64,000 bases of DNA from Thermoplasmatota archaeon (GTDB taxonomy: Archaea; Thermoplasmatota; Thermoplasmata; Thermoplasmatales; Thermoplasmataceae), in NCBI GenBank assembly GCA_023489435.1, contig JAMDCA010000020.1:1-64000 (forward strand), read 5' to 3'. A model generated the notes under the pieces. That model was not told the origin of the DNA. It was given only the letters and a program-made list of their open reading frames with translations, and searched no databases. This document shows positions 51,600-60,527 of this stretch, in pieces (within the stretch, counting starts at the first letter, position 1; each line of letters begins with the position of its first letter). Both the position numbers and the translations under genes were made by a program.

Positions 51600-52409
51600 A
51601 TGCACATGGATAGATTGAAAGTCTGCATGTCCGGGGTTTCAGGGTGGGCAGGAAGGGCATTGGTTCCAGCTATCATAGAATCAGACGATATGGAACTGGT
51701 GGGGGCCGTCTCTAGAAAATACGCAGAAAAGCCCCTCTCGGATGTAACTGGGAACTTGACCCATAAACTTACAATCTCAGGATCAGTCGAGCAAGCCCTG
51801 AAAGTGAAAACAGACGTGTTGATCGACTATACTTCTCCAGAGGCTGTGAAAGACAACATTTTGGCTGCGGTAAAAAAAGGCGTTCATTGCGTTGTAGGGA
51901 GTTCCGGCCTTACAGATGGCGATTATCGGGAAATAGATGAAGCTAGCAAGATCAGCAAAGTTGGGGTGGTAGCAGCGGGAAATTTTGCCATTTCAGCAGC
52001 ACTTCTTCTCCGTTTTGCCACGATGGCCGCCAGGTACATGCCAAGCTGGGAAATTTTGGATTACGCATCTGACGGAAAACCTGATGCACCCAGTGGTACG
52101 GCAAGGGAACTGGCATACAGGCTTTCCAAAGCAGGAAATCCTAAGTTTGAAGTCCCACCGGAAAAGATAATCGGGCCAAAAGAGAGCAGAGGCTTGACTC
52201 TCAACGGCAACCAGATTCACTCGATAAGGCTGCCCGGGCATGTAATTGGGGCCGAGGTAATATACGGGAAACCCGACGAAAGGCTGATATTGAAGTATGA
52301 CGGTGGAAGCGGGGCTGCCCCTTACATAGAGGGCACGTTTCTTGCAGTTAGGAAAGTAAATGGGATGGTTGGCCTGACAAGGGGCCTTGACAACCTGCTT
52401 GATCTGTAA
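51600..52409 (+). CDS. dapB: Dihydrodipicolinate reductase (DapB)-like protein with altered active site
   Basis: A 269-residue NAD(P)-dependent reductase of the DapB family, normally a lysine/diaminopimelate pathway enzyme. The nucleotide loop GVSGWAGRALVP (12-23), VGSSGLTDGDY and GHVIGAEVIYG are recognisable. The substrate motif reads DYASDGKPDAPSGTA: Lys160 and Asp162-x-PSGTA remain, but the usual His-His before it is Tyr155-Ala156, so the expected catalytic His is lost. It may act on a related substrate or by another proton donor. No other lysine genes adjoin it. Confidence 0.78.
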   Translation: MHMDRLKVCMSGVSGWAGRALVPAIIESDDMELVGAVSRKYAEKPLSDVTGNLTHKLTISGSVEQALKVKTDVLIDYTSPEAVKDNILAAVKKGVHCVVGSSGLTDGDYREIDEASKISKVGVVAAGNFAISAALLLRFATMAARYMPSWEILDYASDGKPDAPSGTARELAYRLSKAGNPKFEVPPEKIIGPKESRGLTLNGNQIHSIRLPGHVIGAEVIYGKPDERLILKYDGGSGAAPYIEGTFLAVRKVNGMVGLTRGLDNLLDL

Positions 52410-52414
52410 ACGAG

Positions 52415-52708
52415 CTAGAAGTTATTGAAAATTAGAAAAATAAAATTTAGAACTTGAGGTGCTCCCCGTTGGTCTCTGCCGATAGAAAGGCTGCCCGCAA
52501 TCAGGAGGAATACAGTGCTCCAGTTCCCAAGGAAAAAGCTTCCGTTGAAGCCTGGCCCAAACCAGCCCCTTCTTTTCCTTGTTTGGGAATTTCCTCCTAA
52601 ATTTTTTGTTAAAAGTATAGTACCGAGTTCCTTTGAATCGTTGGTGCGAACCGATATTTTCAGCTTTGAATCTACTTTAAGGCTGTAAGCTAAACTGAAT
52701 AAATTCAT
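52415..52708 (-). CDS. Possible small protein of unknown function
   Basis: A 97-codon frame fills the otherwise empty 344-base gap between the DapB-like gene and 52754. It has one hydrophobic stretch (about 57-75: FFLGNWSTVFLLIAGSLSIG) after a Lys/Arg-Gly-Trp-rich segment. A TATA-like run lies 30-40 bases upstream. No family resemblance is evident and it may be a chance frame. Confidence 0.3.
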   Translation of the reverse strand: MNLFSLAYSLKVDSKLKISVRTNDSKELGTILLTKNLGGNSQTRKRRGWFGPGFNGSFFLGNWSTVFLLIAGSLSIGRDQRGAPQVLNFIFLIFNNF

Positions 52709-52753
52709 TTTTCACATGGGCAATTTTTTATTGTTTGATTAATTTATATTAAA

Positions 52754-54112
52754 GTGAAAAGAAGAGCCGGGATCGCATTTCTTCTTGCTGCAATCGTTTT
52801 TTCTTCATCGCTCCTCCTGGCGGAGACTTACCTTTACACTCCGCTTCAGAACAGATGGACAGGTGGTGTTTCCGGGAATGTTCTTTCATCGCAAATTGCC
52901 AATGGCTCTTTATATGTGCTCACTGCCCACACTAATTTTACCGCTAATTCATACTATTACAGTGTTTACAGGTTCAATCTGACAACCGGCGCACGGGAGT
53001 GGTCAAGCAGCACACAGAATATTACCGGTTCTCCAGAGACACTGATGGAGCCTTCTCATTACGGCCCCCTGCTGCATTATTATAACAATACTGTGTACCT
53101 CATGGCATTTAACGGCAGTACCTTTGAAACGTTCAACAACGCCTTCAACAGTTTTGAACTTATAGAGATGAATGCTACAACAGGCAATATTCTGAACTCT
53201 TATGAATTGGCGCCCTTTCAGCAGGGAACATACTCAACCATAGGCTTCACTATGAACATGATTGGCAAAACTCTTTACCTTGGGTTTTTGAACAATACAT
53301 TTTCCACACCGCAAGGGCACAACAATTCTCTTGAAGTCTATGAGTATGTAATAGGCAATAATGGCCCGGCACTCCTGAACTATAACTCTACCATAATTCC
53401 ACAGGTCAATGGATGGGGAACGACAGCGGAAAGTGTCTACGTTTCAGGGCAAAAAATCGCATATTGCATAAATACACTTGGAATTGCGTTGGTATACGGC
53501 TCGGATGGTATGGTCAGGTTGAATATGCCTGGAGAGGCAATGGATTTCAATGGGCAGGAACTGTATTATTTCAATTCAAGTTCCAGTTACTTAAATGTGA
53601 GTGAAGTTTCGGTAAACGGTGGTTCCAGTGCAAATCTCTTCAATATCACGCAGTCGCCCTACAACAATGTCAGTTACCGGTATTTTGCTGAAACAAATGG
53701 TGCGGGGATATTCTACGTCATAACAAATGCCTATCCATATGGGGTTTTCATTGGCGGAAGCACACCTGCAAGCCTATCCTTTCAACGAATTCAGGCAGTC
53801 AGTTCCAATGGCACTGTTTTATGGAGCCACTCCCTTCCCACCGGTTCATATGCATCGGTCCTGAAGCATACAGATTCCAGCAATGGAAACATTATTGTTA
53901 CTGCTTTGGGCCAATCAAGTTCAGAGATACTTCTAATCAATAATATAACCGGGAAAGTGCAGCTGAAAGTGAATTATCATATTCTTCTTAATGCCCAGAC
54001 AGGCACATCATACCCACTGACTCCGCCTCAATTCAAGGGCGCCCTGATTTACTCGGGGGCATATCTAGTTTATGTACTGGGGAACAGAATCGCCCTGGCT
54101 GAAATAAATTAA
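52754..54112 (+). CDS. Exported protein of unknown function, probably beta-propeller
   Basis: A 452-residue protein with an N-terminal signal or anchor (about 6-24) followed by an Asn/Ser/Thr/Tyr-rich extracytoplasmic region. Repeats of the type GSLYVLTAHTN, NTVYLMAFNGS and GKTLYLGFLNN suggest PQQ-like propeller blades. Many NxS/T sites are present, as in the S53 protease of this window. Start is GTG 52754. Not recognised as a specific family; it may be a surface protein. Confidence 0.7.
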   Translation: MKRRAGIAFLLAAIVFSSSLLLAETYLYTPLQNRWTGGVSGNVLSSQIANGSLYVLTAHTNFTANSYYYSVYRFNLTTGAREWSSSTQNITGSPETLMEPSHYGPLLHYYNNTVYLMAFNGSTFETFNNAFNSFELIEMNATTGNILNSYELAPFQQGTYSTIGFTMNMIGKTLYLGFLNNTFSTPQGHNNSLEVYEYVIGNNGPALLNYNSTIIPQVNGWGTTAESVYVSGQKIAYCINTLGIALVYGSDGMVRLNMPGEAMDFNGQELYYFNSSSSYLNVSEVSVNGGSSANLFNITQSPYNNVSYRYFAETNGAGIFYVITNAYPYGVFIGGSTPASLSFQRIQAVSSNGTVLWSHSLPTGSYASVLKHTDSSNGNIIVTALGQSSSEILLINNITGKVQLKVNYHILLNAQTGTSYPLTPPQFKGALIYSGAYLVYVLGNRIALAEIN

Positions 54113-54152
54113 TTGAAATAATGGGATGGGCCGGGAAGGGGAGGATAACAAT

Positions 54153-55460
54153 TCAGTCCTGGATGATATCCTTTGCTCCTGCTTTGGCTCTTGACCATGT
54201 TTCCGCGGAGAGCGCTAAGCCAGCGACCAACAGAACATTGGCAACAGCAAGGTTCACAAACCATCCATTGAGAAGTCCCAGCGAACTTCTGCTCAAAAGA
54301 ATGAATGTTGGTGCAAACCCACCTATTATAGCACCTGCGTTGTATGTGAATCCCACACTCGTTGATCTGTAACGCTTGCTGAATTTCTCAGCAAGGAAGG
54401 ATGGGAGTGTAGAGAATATCATCGCTTCCAGGAAAGCCTGCACACTGAACACCACATAGAGAATACTTGCATTGGTCGAGACGCCGTAGTAAGTCAGCGG
54501 ATATAGTGAAACTATGAATAAGACGGAAAAAGTCATCATTGCCATCCTTCTTCCCGGGATCTTTGTGGAAAAAATCCCTCCAAGCCACACTCCCAGCAGA
54601 GAAACAAGATTAGCCACCACAAGTATGAGTCCACTATCCTTCAGGGGGATGTTGTTAATCCCTGGCCCCATGAGTATGGGGTAAAAGCTGAAGGTTCCAG
54701 AATTGATGTAGAGCAAGCCTGTTGTGATAAATATGGCGAATATGACAGGAAGGGGTTCTTCCCTTATCATCCTGAAAATTGGAGTTCTTTCCACTTCTTT
54801 TTTCTCCAGCATTTCCCTGAATACGGGTGTTTCTTGAGCTCCAAGCCTTGAAACCAGGGCAATTACACCGGGAATCAGAGTAGTGTAAAACATGATCCTC
54901 CACGCAAAATTTATGATCTGAGAGGTGGAATAATAACTTCCTATTATTGCTGCAACTCCCGCAGCTATGAAGAATCCCGTGCCGAATCCACTTTGAACAA
55001 ATGCTCCTATGACCCCCCTCTTTTCAGCCGGTACAGTTTCCGAATAGAGGGCAGTTCCTCCCCCATATTCAGCACCGGCAAAAAGGCCGATTATGAAGAG
55101 AAGAACATACAGGATGGCTAGTGCCACATATCCCGCAGTCACGTATGTTGGTAGAAATCCAATGGCAAAGCTGAATACTGAGAAGCCCACCACAGTAACC
55201 ATGAGCATATTCCTGCGGCCTATTTTGTCGCCGAGGAAGTTGCCGAACACCAGGGACCCGATTGATCTGGCGATTGAACCTACAGCAAGACCAAGAACGA
55301 TTGCCAGCAGAGAACCTGTAAATGACGAGGGGAAAAAGACACTCGCCATATAACTGGCCATCAGGAGGTATGCTATTGTAACATACCCGTCCATCAACCA
55401 TCCAGACCAAGCAGCTATAACATTTGTCCATTGCTGGCCATCGAGGCCATAAAACTTCAT
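54153..55460 (-). CDS. Major facilitator superfamily transporter (metabolite:proton symporter type)
   Basis: A 435-residue transporter with about 12 helices. The loop 2-3 motif GDKIGRRNML and RAEYGGG-like GAEYGGGTALYSE after helix 4, with PAEKRG, are typical of the sugar-porter/metabolite:H+ symporter group. Substrate cannot be inferred. It stands alone between a surface protein and the Cys/Met enzyme. Confidence 0.86.
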   Translation of the reverse strand: MKFYGLDGQQWTNVIAAWSGWLMDGYVTIAYLLMASYMASVFFPSSFTGSLLAIVLGLAVGSIARSIGSLVFGNFLGDKIGRRNMLMVTVVGFSVFSFAIGFLPTYVTAGYVALAILYVLLFIIGLFAGAEYGGGTALYSETVPAEKRGVIGAFVQSGFGTGFFIAAGVAAIIGSYYSTSQIINFAWRIMFYTTLIPGVIALVSRLGAQETPVFREMLEKKEVERTPIFRMIREEPLPVIFAIFITTGLLYINSGTFSFYPILMGPGINNIPLKDSGLILVVANLVSLLGVWLGGIFSTKIPGRRMAMMTFSVLFIVSLYPLTYYGVSTNASILYVVFSVQAFLEAMIFSTLPSFLAEKFSKRYRSTSVGFTYNAGAIIGGFAPTFILLSRSSLGLLNGWFVNLAVANVLLVAGLALSAETWSRAKAGAKDIIQD

Positions 55461-55577
55461 CGCCCTTATATACTCACTATCTTAAAATTTTTTCATCAAA
55501 TGGTTCAGGTAAAATTATTACTTAGTGTCCCTCTAATATCATTTTGAAAAAAGGATGGAAACGAAAGAAACAGAAAT

Positions 55578-56702
55578 TCAGGATACCATTTTCTTCAAAT
55601 CGTTAATCAAATCTTCAGGGTCTTCAAGGCCAACAGAGAGCCTGAACGTCTCATGGCTTATCCCCAGAGATTTCTTTTCCTCTGCGGACAGGGAACGGTG
55701 AGACATTGTGGAGGGGTGTGAAATGGTGGAATTCACCCCTCCAAGGGTATTTGCCGGAGTTATGATGCTCATTCTCTTCATAGCCTCAAGCGGGTCTCCC
55801 TGGATCTTTATGTCAAAAGTTACAACACCCCCGAAACCCTTGAGGTTTCTCAATGCAATCTCTCTGTCTGGATGATTCACTAAGCCAGGGTACCGGACGC
55901 TGGAAAAACCATTGATCTTCCCAATAGTCTCTGCTATTTCCAGAGCTGTGCGGTTGATCTGAATAATTCTGGTTTTAAGAGTCTTAATACCTCTCAAAGT
56001 GAGGAAAGCTGTATTTGGGTCCATGGTCGTGCCAAGGGTTCGCCTGAAATTGTCTATCTTTTCAACAAGAATCTTTTTTCCTGCAGCAGACCCGCCAATT
56101 ACATCATTATGGCCAGAAATGAATTTTGAAAGGCTCTGGACAACAACATCTGCCCCAAGGTCGCTTGCACACTGGTTTATTGGAGTCGCGAAGGTTTCAT
56201 CAACCACAAGGAGGCCGTTGTTGGAGTGGACCGCCTTTGAAATAGCCTGTACATCATATACCCTTAAAATGGGGTTTGTCAGGCTCTCCAGGAAAACAAT
56301 GTCAGCATTCTCTGCTTCCCTGACAAATGCCTCATTCCCAAGCTCAGGAACAATGGCTTTTACGCCCCATTTCACCAGGAACTCTGTTATAAACCTGTAC
56401 GTCCTTGCAAAAGTATCCTTGTGAACAAGAACTTTTGAGCCCGGTCTGCACAGTGCAAGCATAGTAGTGGATATTGCACCCATTCCCGATGCGAAGCATG
56501 TGGCAGCTTCTGTATTCTCAAGGATGGCAATAATCCTGGCAAGTTCCTCCACCGTGGGATTTGATTCTCTAGAATACCTGAACTTTTCACCCTCCGGCAT
56601 CAGGAAAGCGCTGGTCTGGTGAATGGGAAAACTGAGGCTTCCTGTATTTGGATCGACCGATTCCTTTATCGGAAATTCAATTTTCCGTGATATAAGCACC
56701 AC
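55578..56702 (-). CDS. Cys/Met-metabolism PLP enzyme (cystathionine gamma-synthase type)
   Basis: A PLP-dependent enzyme of the trans-sulfuration family. The PLP lysine lies in VVQSLSKFISGHNDVIGG; RYSRESNPTVEELA, FASGMGAI and DETFATP are the other signatures. Given the adjoining homoserine kinase gene it probably makes cystathionine or homocysteine from an activated homoserine, but lyase activity cannot be excluded. The start is uncertain: GTG 56702 or 56699 give a product beginning near VLISRKIEF, while a TTG at 56735 would overlap thrB further. It overlaps the thrB end. Confidence 0.83.
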   Translation of the reverse strand: MVLISRKIEFPIKESVDPNTGSLSFPIHQTSAFLMPEGEKFRYSRESNPTVEELARIIAILENTEAATCFASGMGAISTTMLALCRPGSKVLVHKDTFARTYRFITEFLVKWGVKAIVPELGNEAFVREAENADIVFLESLTNPILRVYDVQAISKAVHSNNGLLVVDETFATPINQCASDLGADVVVQSLSKFISGHNDVIGGSAAGKKILVEKIDNFRRTLGTTMDPNTAFLTLRGIKTLKTRIIQINRTALEIAETIGKINGFSSVRYPGLVNHPDREIALRNLKGFGGVVTFDIKIQGDPLEAMKRMSIITPANTLGGVNSTISHPSTMSHRSLSAEEKKSLGISHETFRLSVGLEDPEDLINDLKKMVS

Positions 56703-57606
56703 CTGCCAGGTTTGAATTAAGAACGGAGTAACCAATGCCTGATGATTTCAGCACATCACCTGTTCCACTTAGAATTGAATCCAAATCAGTTTTCCTGTCA
56801 ACCACAACAAGGATGCTTGGCCCAGCGCCGCTTATGCATACTCCTGCTGCTTCGTTCTCCAGGGCAACCTTCTTAACCGCAGGGTAAAAAGGAAACATCT
56901 GCATACGGGAAGCTTCAACGATATGGTCATTCATTCCTGCCCTGAGGGCGTCCCTGTCGCCATTTATGAAACCTGAAACCATGAGGCTTGTATGCCTTAT
57001 TCCCCAGATATGCTGGGACATTGTAATTTCACTTGGAACCAGGGTTCTCGAGATCCTGGTTTTACCAGGTATGTTCATATTCGGAAGTATGGTGAGAAAA
57101 GAAAATTTCCTGTTGATTTTGAGAGGGCGTATTTTCATGGGATTTGTTGACTCAACCATCACCAACCCACCATAAACAGCTGCAGCAACATTATCAGCAT
57201 GTGGGGTGCCTGAAGAAGCTGTTTCGCCAAGCATGGCAAAGTTTACCTTCTCATCCATTGAGAGGCCAATATCCATCAGTGAATCAATCGCGACTACCGC
57301 AGCTGCAGCTGAGGCACCGCTGCTGCCAAGCCCAAGGCCAAGAGGTATGTCACTGGAAATGCAGATTCTGAACTTTCCGTTTATACCCCGGGTTTCCAGT
57401 ACATTCTTTACTGCAAGAGAGGCAGTGTTTTCAAGCGGATTGGAGGGAAGGTCGCCACTGTTCAATTCCAGTTCAACTTTGGGTGAATGTTCCACGAGTT
57501 CCACTGATATCTTTGTCGACCCTGCATCATGAGCGAGGCCCATTGTATCAAAACCGGGGCCAAGATTGGCAGAACTTGAGTAGGCCCTGGCAGTGGCAAT
57601 TCTCAT
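56677..57606 (-). CDS. thrB: Homoserine kinase
   Basis: A 309-residue GHMP kinase phosphorylating homoserine for threonine (and here perhaps methionine) synthesis. The ATP loop PLGLGLGSSGASAAAAVVA is clear; the N-terminal SSANLGPGFDTMG and C-terminal GVCISGAGPSIL motifs are also typical. It is cotranscribed with the downstream Cys/Met PLP enzyme. Homoserine dehydrogenase lies about 1.2 kb away on the same strand. Confidence 0.93.
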   Translation of the reverse strand: MRIATARAYSSSANLGPGFDTMGLAHDAGSTKISVELVEHSPKVELELNSGDLPSNPLENTASLAVKNVLETRGINGKFRICISSDIPLGLGLGSSGASAAAAVVAIDSLMDIGLSMDEKVNFAMLGETASSGTPHADNVAAAVYGGLVMVESTNPMKIRPLKINRKFSFLTILPNMNIPGKTRISRTLVPSEITMSQHIWGIRHTSLMVSGFINGDRDALRAGMNDHIVEASRMQMFPFYPAVKKVALENEAAGVCISGAGPSILVVVDRKTDLDSILSGTGDVLKSSGIGYSVLNSNLAGGAYITEN

Positions 57607-57730
57607 TTTGTGCCCAAGATTATGGACTGATAAGAATATTTTTTAATATGGGATTACCACCAGGAATATTCTTAATAATAAATGGCGAAGCAAGAGATCA
57701 GGTTTAAGTTAATGGTTCATATTTTTGCCT

Positions 57731-58075
57731 ATGATTATAGGTATTCCAGTCACTGGCAATATGCCATCAGGACCGGGTGAAGCTCAGGAAGTTGTACTGT
57801 TTGACACTTCAACCGGCCTTGAAATTGACAGATATGAAAATCCAGCGCTTACGGCAACTTCAGGCAGAGGCATTGCCATGATCAGGTCACTCCTGGAAAG
57901 AAGAGTGGAGGCAATGGTTGTTTCTGGCATTGGCCAGCATGCATTCGAAGTTGCGAGAAGGACTCTTAAAGTTCTCAACGGGGAAGGCCTTACGCTGGAG
58001 CAGATAGTCCAGGAAGCTAGAAAGGGTGCCCTCCACGAAATCACTGAGCCAAACCACGGAATGCACTCTCACTGA
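57731..58075 (+). CDS. NifX/NifB-type (dinitrogenase iron-molybdenum cofactor-like) domain protein
   Basis: A 114-residue protein of the NifX-associated fold: IGIPVTGNMPSG, SGRGIAMIRSLLERRVEAMVVSGIG split at 55-77, AFEVARRTLKVL and a His-rich C-terminus (EPNHGMHSH). Such small proteins occur in many archaea that do not fix nitrogen and may bind an iron-sulfur or metal cofactor. A TATA-like TTTAAGTT about 27 bases upstream supports a leaderless ATG 57731. No nif genes are present. Confidence 0.8.
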   Translation: MIIGIPVTGNMPSGPGEAQEVVLFDTSTGLEIDRYENPALTATSGRGIAMIRSLLERRVEAMVVSGIGQHAFEVARRTLKVLNGEGLTLEQIVQEARKGALHEITEPNHGMHSH

Positions 58076-58097
58076 ACGAGGCAGACATAGCATAGAG

Positions 58098-58634
58098 TTA
58101 CAAAATTCTGCCAAGGCAGAACATTGAATGGAACCCATCTTCAAGTTTGTAAGAATCCCGTTCGAATCCCTCTATCATGAAGCCATTTTTCATCAACACG
58201 CGCAGTGATGGCAAATTGAAGTCGAGAACCTTGGTGTATAACCTTCTCAGTCCAAGCTCACCCTTTGCATAGTCCACGACCAGGGAAAGAGCCTCGGACG
58301 CGTATCCTTTGTTCCAGTATTCCCTGCCAATCCAATAGCCCACGTGGGCTTTGAAATCTGTATAGTCAATATCCTTAAGTCCTATTATCCCAACTAGCAA
58401 ATTTTCACTGAAAATAAGGAAATCCATAGCAAAATGGGTCTTCCCGTATTTCCTGTTCATGTCGAGAAAAATCCTTCCGTCTTCCTCTGTATATGGAAAT
58501 GGAAAACCGTGTCCGCCTATGCGCCTTGCTATTTCTGGGTCGTTGGCTATTCTGGATATCTGCACCGCATATTTCCCTTTGAGGTCATTTGAGAGGTGCA
58601 ACCGGGGGCTGACCAGATCTACTTTGTCTTCCAC
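58098..58634 (-). CDS. GNAT N-acetyltransferase, RimJ/RimL type
   Basis: A 178-residue acetyltransferase. LVSPRLHLSND opens the domain, IIGLKDIDYTDFKAHVGYWI and YWNKGYASEALSLVVDYA form the acetyl-CoA binding core, and LRRLYTKVLDFNLPSLRVLMKNGF completes it. It probably acetylates a protein N-terminus or a small amine; the target is not evident. Confidence 0.87.
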   Translation of the reverse strand: MEDKVDLVSPRLHLSNDLKGKYAVQISRIANDPEIARRIGGHGFPFPYTEEDGRIFLDMNRKYGKTHFAMDFLIFSENLLVGIIGLKDIDYTDFKAHVGYWIGREYWNKGYASEALSLVVDYAKGELGLRRLYTKVLDFNLPSLRVLMKNGFMIEGFERDSYKLEDGFHSMFCLGRIL

Positions 58635-58760
58635 ACCAGTAATAAGCTAAAGGTCATAAGAAACCTTATGATTTATAGAAATTGCAGTTATCCATCTCAT
58701 CCATTTCAAAGGTGCCTAAGTTTTTATTGTCATTTAAAAAATATTTTCAATGGGAATGGT

Positions 58761-59726
58761 TCAGTTGCCCCAATTTTTTAAAATTGAAACAAGGTCAGTA
58801 AGGGCAGACTGGGCAGTTTCGATCCTGCCTGCACCAGGGCCCATGCTGTATATTTTTCCCAGAGTGTCTGTTTCGAATTCAACTGCGTTCATCACGCCGT
58901 TGACTTCCCTGAGTATATCGCCTCGAGGGAGCTCAACAGGCTTTACAAAGGCATGGTTCCTGTCAGCGTAGGCTACAAGTTTTGTTCCATTGGCTGCCTG
59001 TTCCCTGGTTACCTTCCTGATTCCCTCGATATTCATTTTGTTGAAATCGTGGTTCCATCCAAGGATGTTAGAAATTATCACGATTTTCGCACCAGTGTCA
59101 AAGCCGTCAACATCGTTGGTCGGGTCAGCTTCTGCATATCCAAGAGACTGTGCTTCCCTTAAGGATTCATTGAAATCCTTTCCGCCAACCATCCTTTCAA
59201 GTATGTAGTTCGTTGTGCCATTCATGATTCCCCTTACGCTCTTTACCTCAATTCCGGGCAACAGTTCCAGCAAGTTGAATGATGGTGTGCCCGCCATTAC
59301 TGTGCCTTTCATCTTGAACTGAATGTTGTTCTTTTTGGCCAGTTCATTCAGTTCCCTGAACTTGAGGGCAGATGGGCCCTTGTTTGTCGTTATGACATGT
59401 TTTCCATGTCCAAGTGCAGTCTTTATATGCGAATATGCCGGTTCTCCGGTCTTCAGGTTAAGCCATGTGAATTCGCATACAATGTCAGAGTCTGATTCAC
59501 TGATAGCCTTGACGGGATCTATTTTTGGAAATGTTTTTCCACCCTTTACCTCTGAAATAATGTTCTCGCAAGGTTCAATGATATGGCCGAATTTTGCGTC
59601 AACTATTTCGCTGATGGAAACATTGCCCAGCCCAAGTGAATGCCTCTTTTGATTGAAAAGTTCATAAAATCCCTGCCCAACCATTCCAAAACCAAGTATC
59701 ATAATTCTGGGTTTTGCCATAGTCAT
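58761..59726 (-). CDS. hom: Homoserine dehydrogenase
   Basis: A 321-residue NAD(P)-dependent enzyme reducing aspartate semialdehyde to homoserine. It has the Rossmann loop ILGFGMVGQGF, VITTNKGPSALKF, the substrate region GIMNGTTNYILERM and GYAEADPTNDVDGFDTGAK with the acidic and lysine residues of catalysis. There is no ACT or kinase domain. A TATA-like TTATATTTAA (59751-59760) about 27 bases upstream supports ATG 59726. It feeds homoserine to thrB nearby. Confidence 0.93.
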   Translation of the reverse strand: MTMAKPRIMILGFGMVGQGFYELFNQKRHSLGLGNVSISEIVDAKFGHIIEPCENIISEVKGGKTFPKIDPVKAISESDSDIVCEFTWLNLKTGEPAYSHIKTALGHGKHVITTNKGPSALKFRELNELAKKNNIQFKMKGTVMAGTPSFNLLELLPGIEVKSVRGIMNGTTNYILERMVGGKDFNESLREAQSLGYAEADPTNDVDGFDTGAKIVIISNILGWNHDFNKMNIEGIRKVTREQAANGTKLVAYADRNHAFVKPVELPRGDILREVNGVMNAVEFETDTLGKIYSMGPGAGRIETAQSALTDLVSILKNWGN

Positions 59727-59843
59727 AGGCAATAGATCGAAGGGATTTAGTTAAATATAATGATTAAGCGGATAAATCAACGTAATACGGGAAATGCGTC
59801 ATTTAAACGATAGTTTTAATGGTTTGTTTTGCATATTTTTAAC

Positions 59844-60497
59844 ATGGAGGTAAAAGGATTCTACGATTTGAGCGTGCCTCTGAAAAACTACATGCCATTA
59901 TGGCCTACTAACCCGCTACTCAATATAATTCCCGTTGGCATTACAGCACGCGATGGATACAGCGTGGAAACATATTTCTCATCAACACATTCGGGCACTC
60001 ACATAGATGCGCCATACCACATGCTCGAGGATGGAGCAACTGTGGACAACCTGCCTCTTTCACAGCTCATTGGAGAAGGATATGTTCTGAAGCCTGAACT
60101 TAAGGGGAAGGAAATCACACTTGACATGGTCAAGAAAAAATGGAAGAAAGAGTATGATGGCAAAATTATTCTAATCCACACAGGATGGGACAGGAAGAGA
60201 GGTTTTACAAGAGAATTCCAGTTCGATTTTCCCGGCCTAGCCATGGATACAGTAGATTTCCTTATCGAACACCACCCGCAGGTAATAGGCATCGACTCCC
60301 TGGGCATTGAACCATACGGGCATTCCGACTTTGAGGTGCACAGGGCCCTGCTTTCCCATGGAATGGCTTTCATCGAGGACCTTGCGGGGCTTGATCAGCT
60401 TACAGAGGGTAAGAAGTATCTGGTTGCAGCCCTCCCGATCAAGATTTCTGGAGCTAGCGGAGCCATGGCAAGAGTCGTTGCCATGGACGTTTACTGA
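59844..60497 (+). CDS. Cyclase-family hydrolase (kynurenine formamidase-like)
   Basis: A 217-residue metal-dependent hydrolase. The metal motif HSGTHIDAPYH is complete; FYDLSVPL opens the domain and IGIDSLGIEPYGHSDFEVH is the later conserved region. Family members hydrolyse N-formylkynurenine, isatin and related amides or lactones; the substrate here is unknown. ATG 59844 is favoured by a TATA-like tract about 27 bases upstream; an in-frame TTG at 59829 is possible. Confidence 0.86.
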   Translation: MEVKGFYDLSVPLKNYMPLWPTNPLLNIIPVGITARDGYSVETYFSSTHSGTHIDAPYHMLEDGATVDNLPLSQLIGEGYVLKPELKGKEITLDMVKKKWKKEYDGKIILIHTGWDRKRGFTREFQFDFPGLAMDTVDFLIEHHPQVIGIDSLGIEPYGHSDFEVHRALLSHGMAFIEDLAGLDQLTEGKKYLVAALPIKISGASGAMARVVAMDVY

Positions 60498-60527
60498 AGT
60501 CAAAAATCCGTGGAAGTGCAGAAAAAA

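Noticed and set aside
57731-58075. Nitrogen fixation suggested by the NifX-type domain
   Set aside because: No nitrogenase or cofactor genes are present, and such small domain proteins are widespread in non-fixing archaea.
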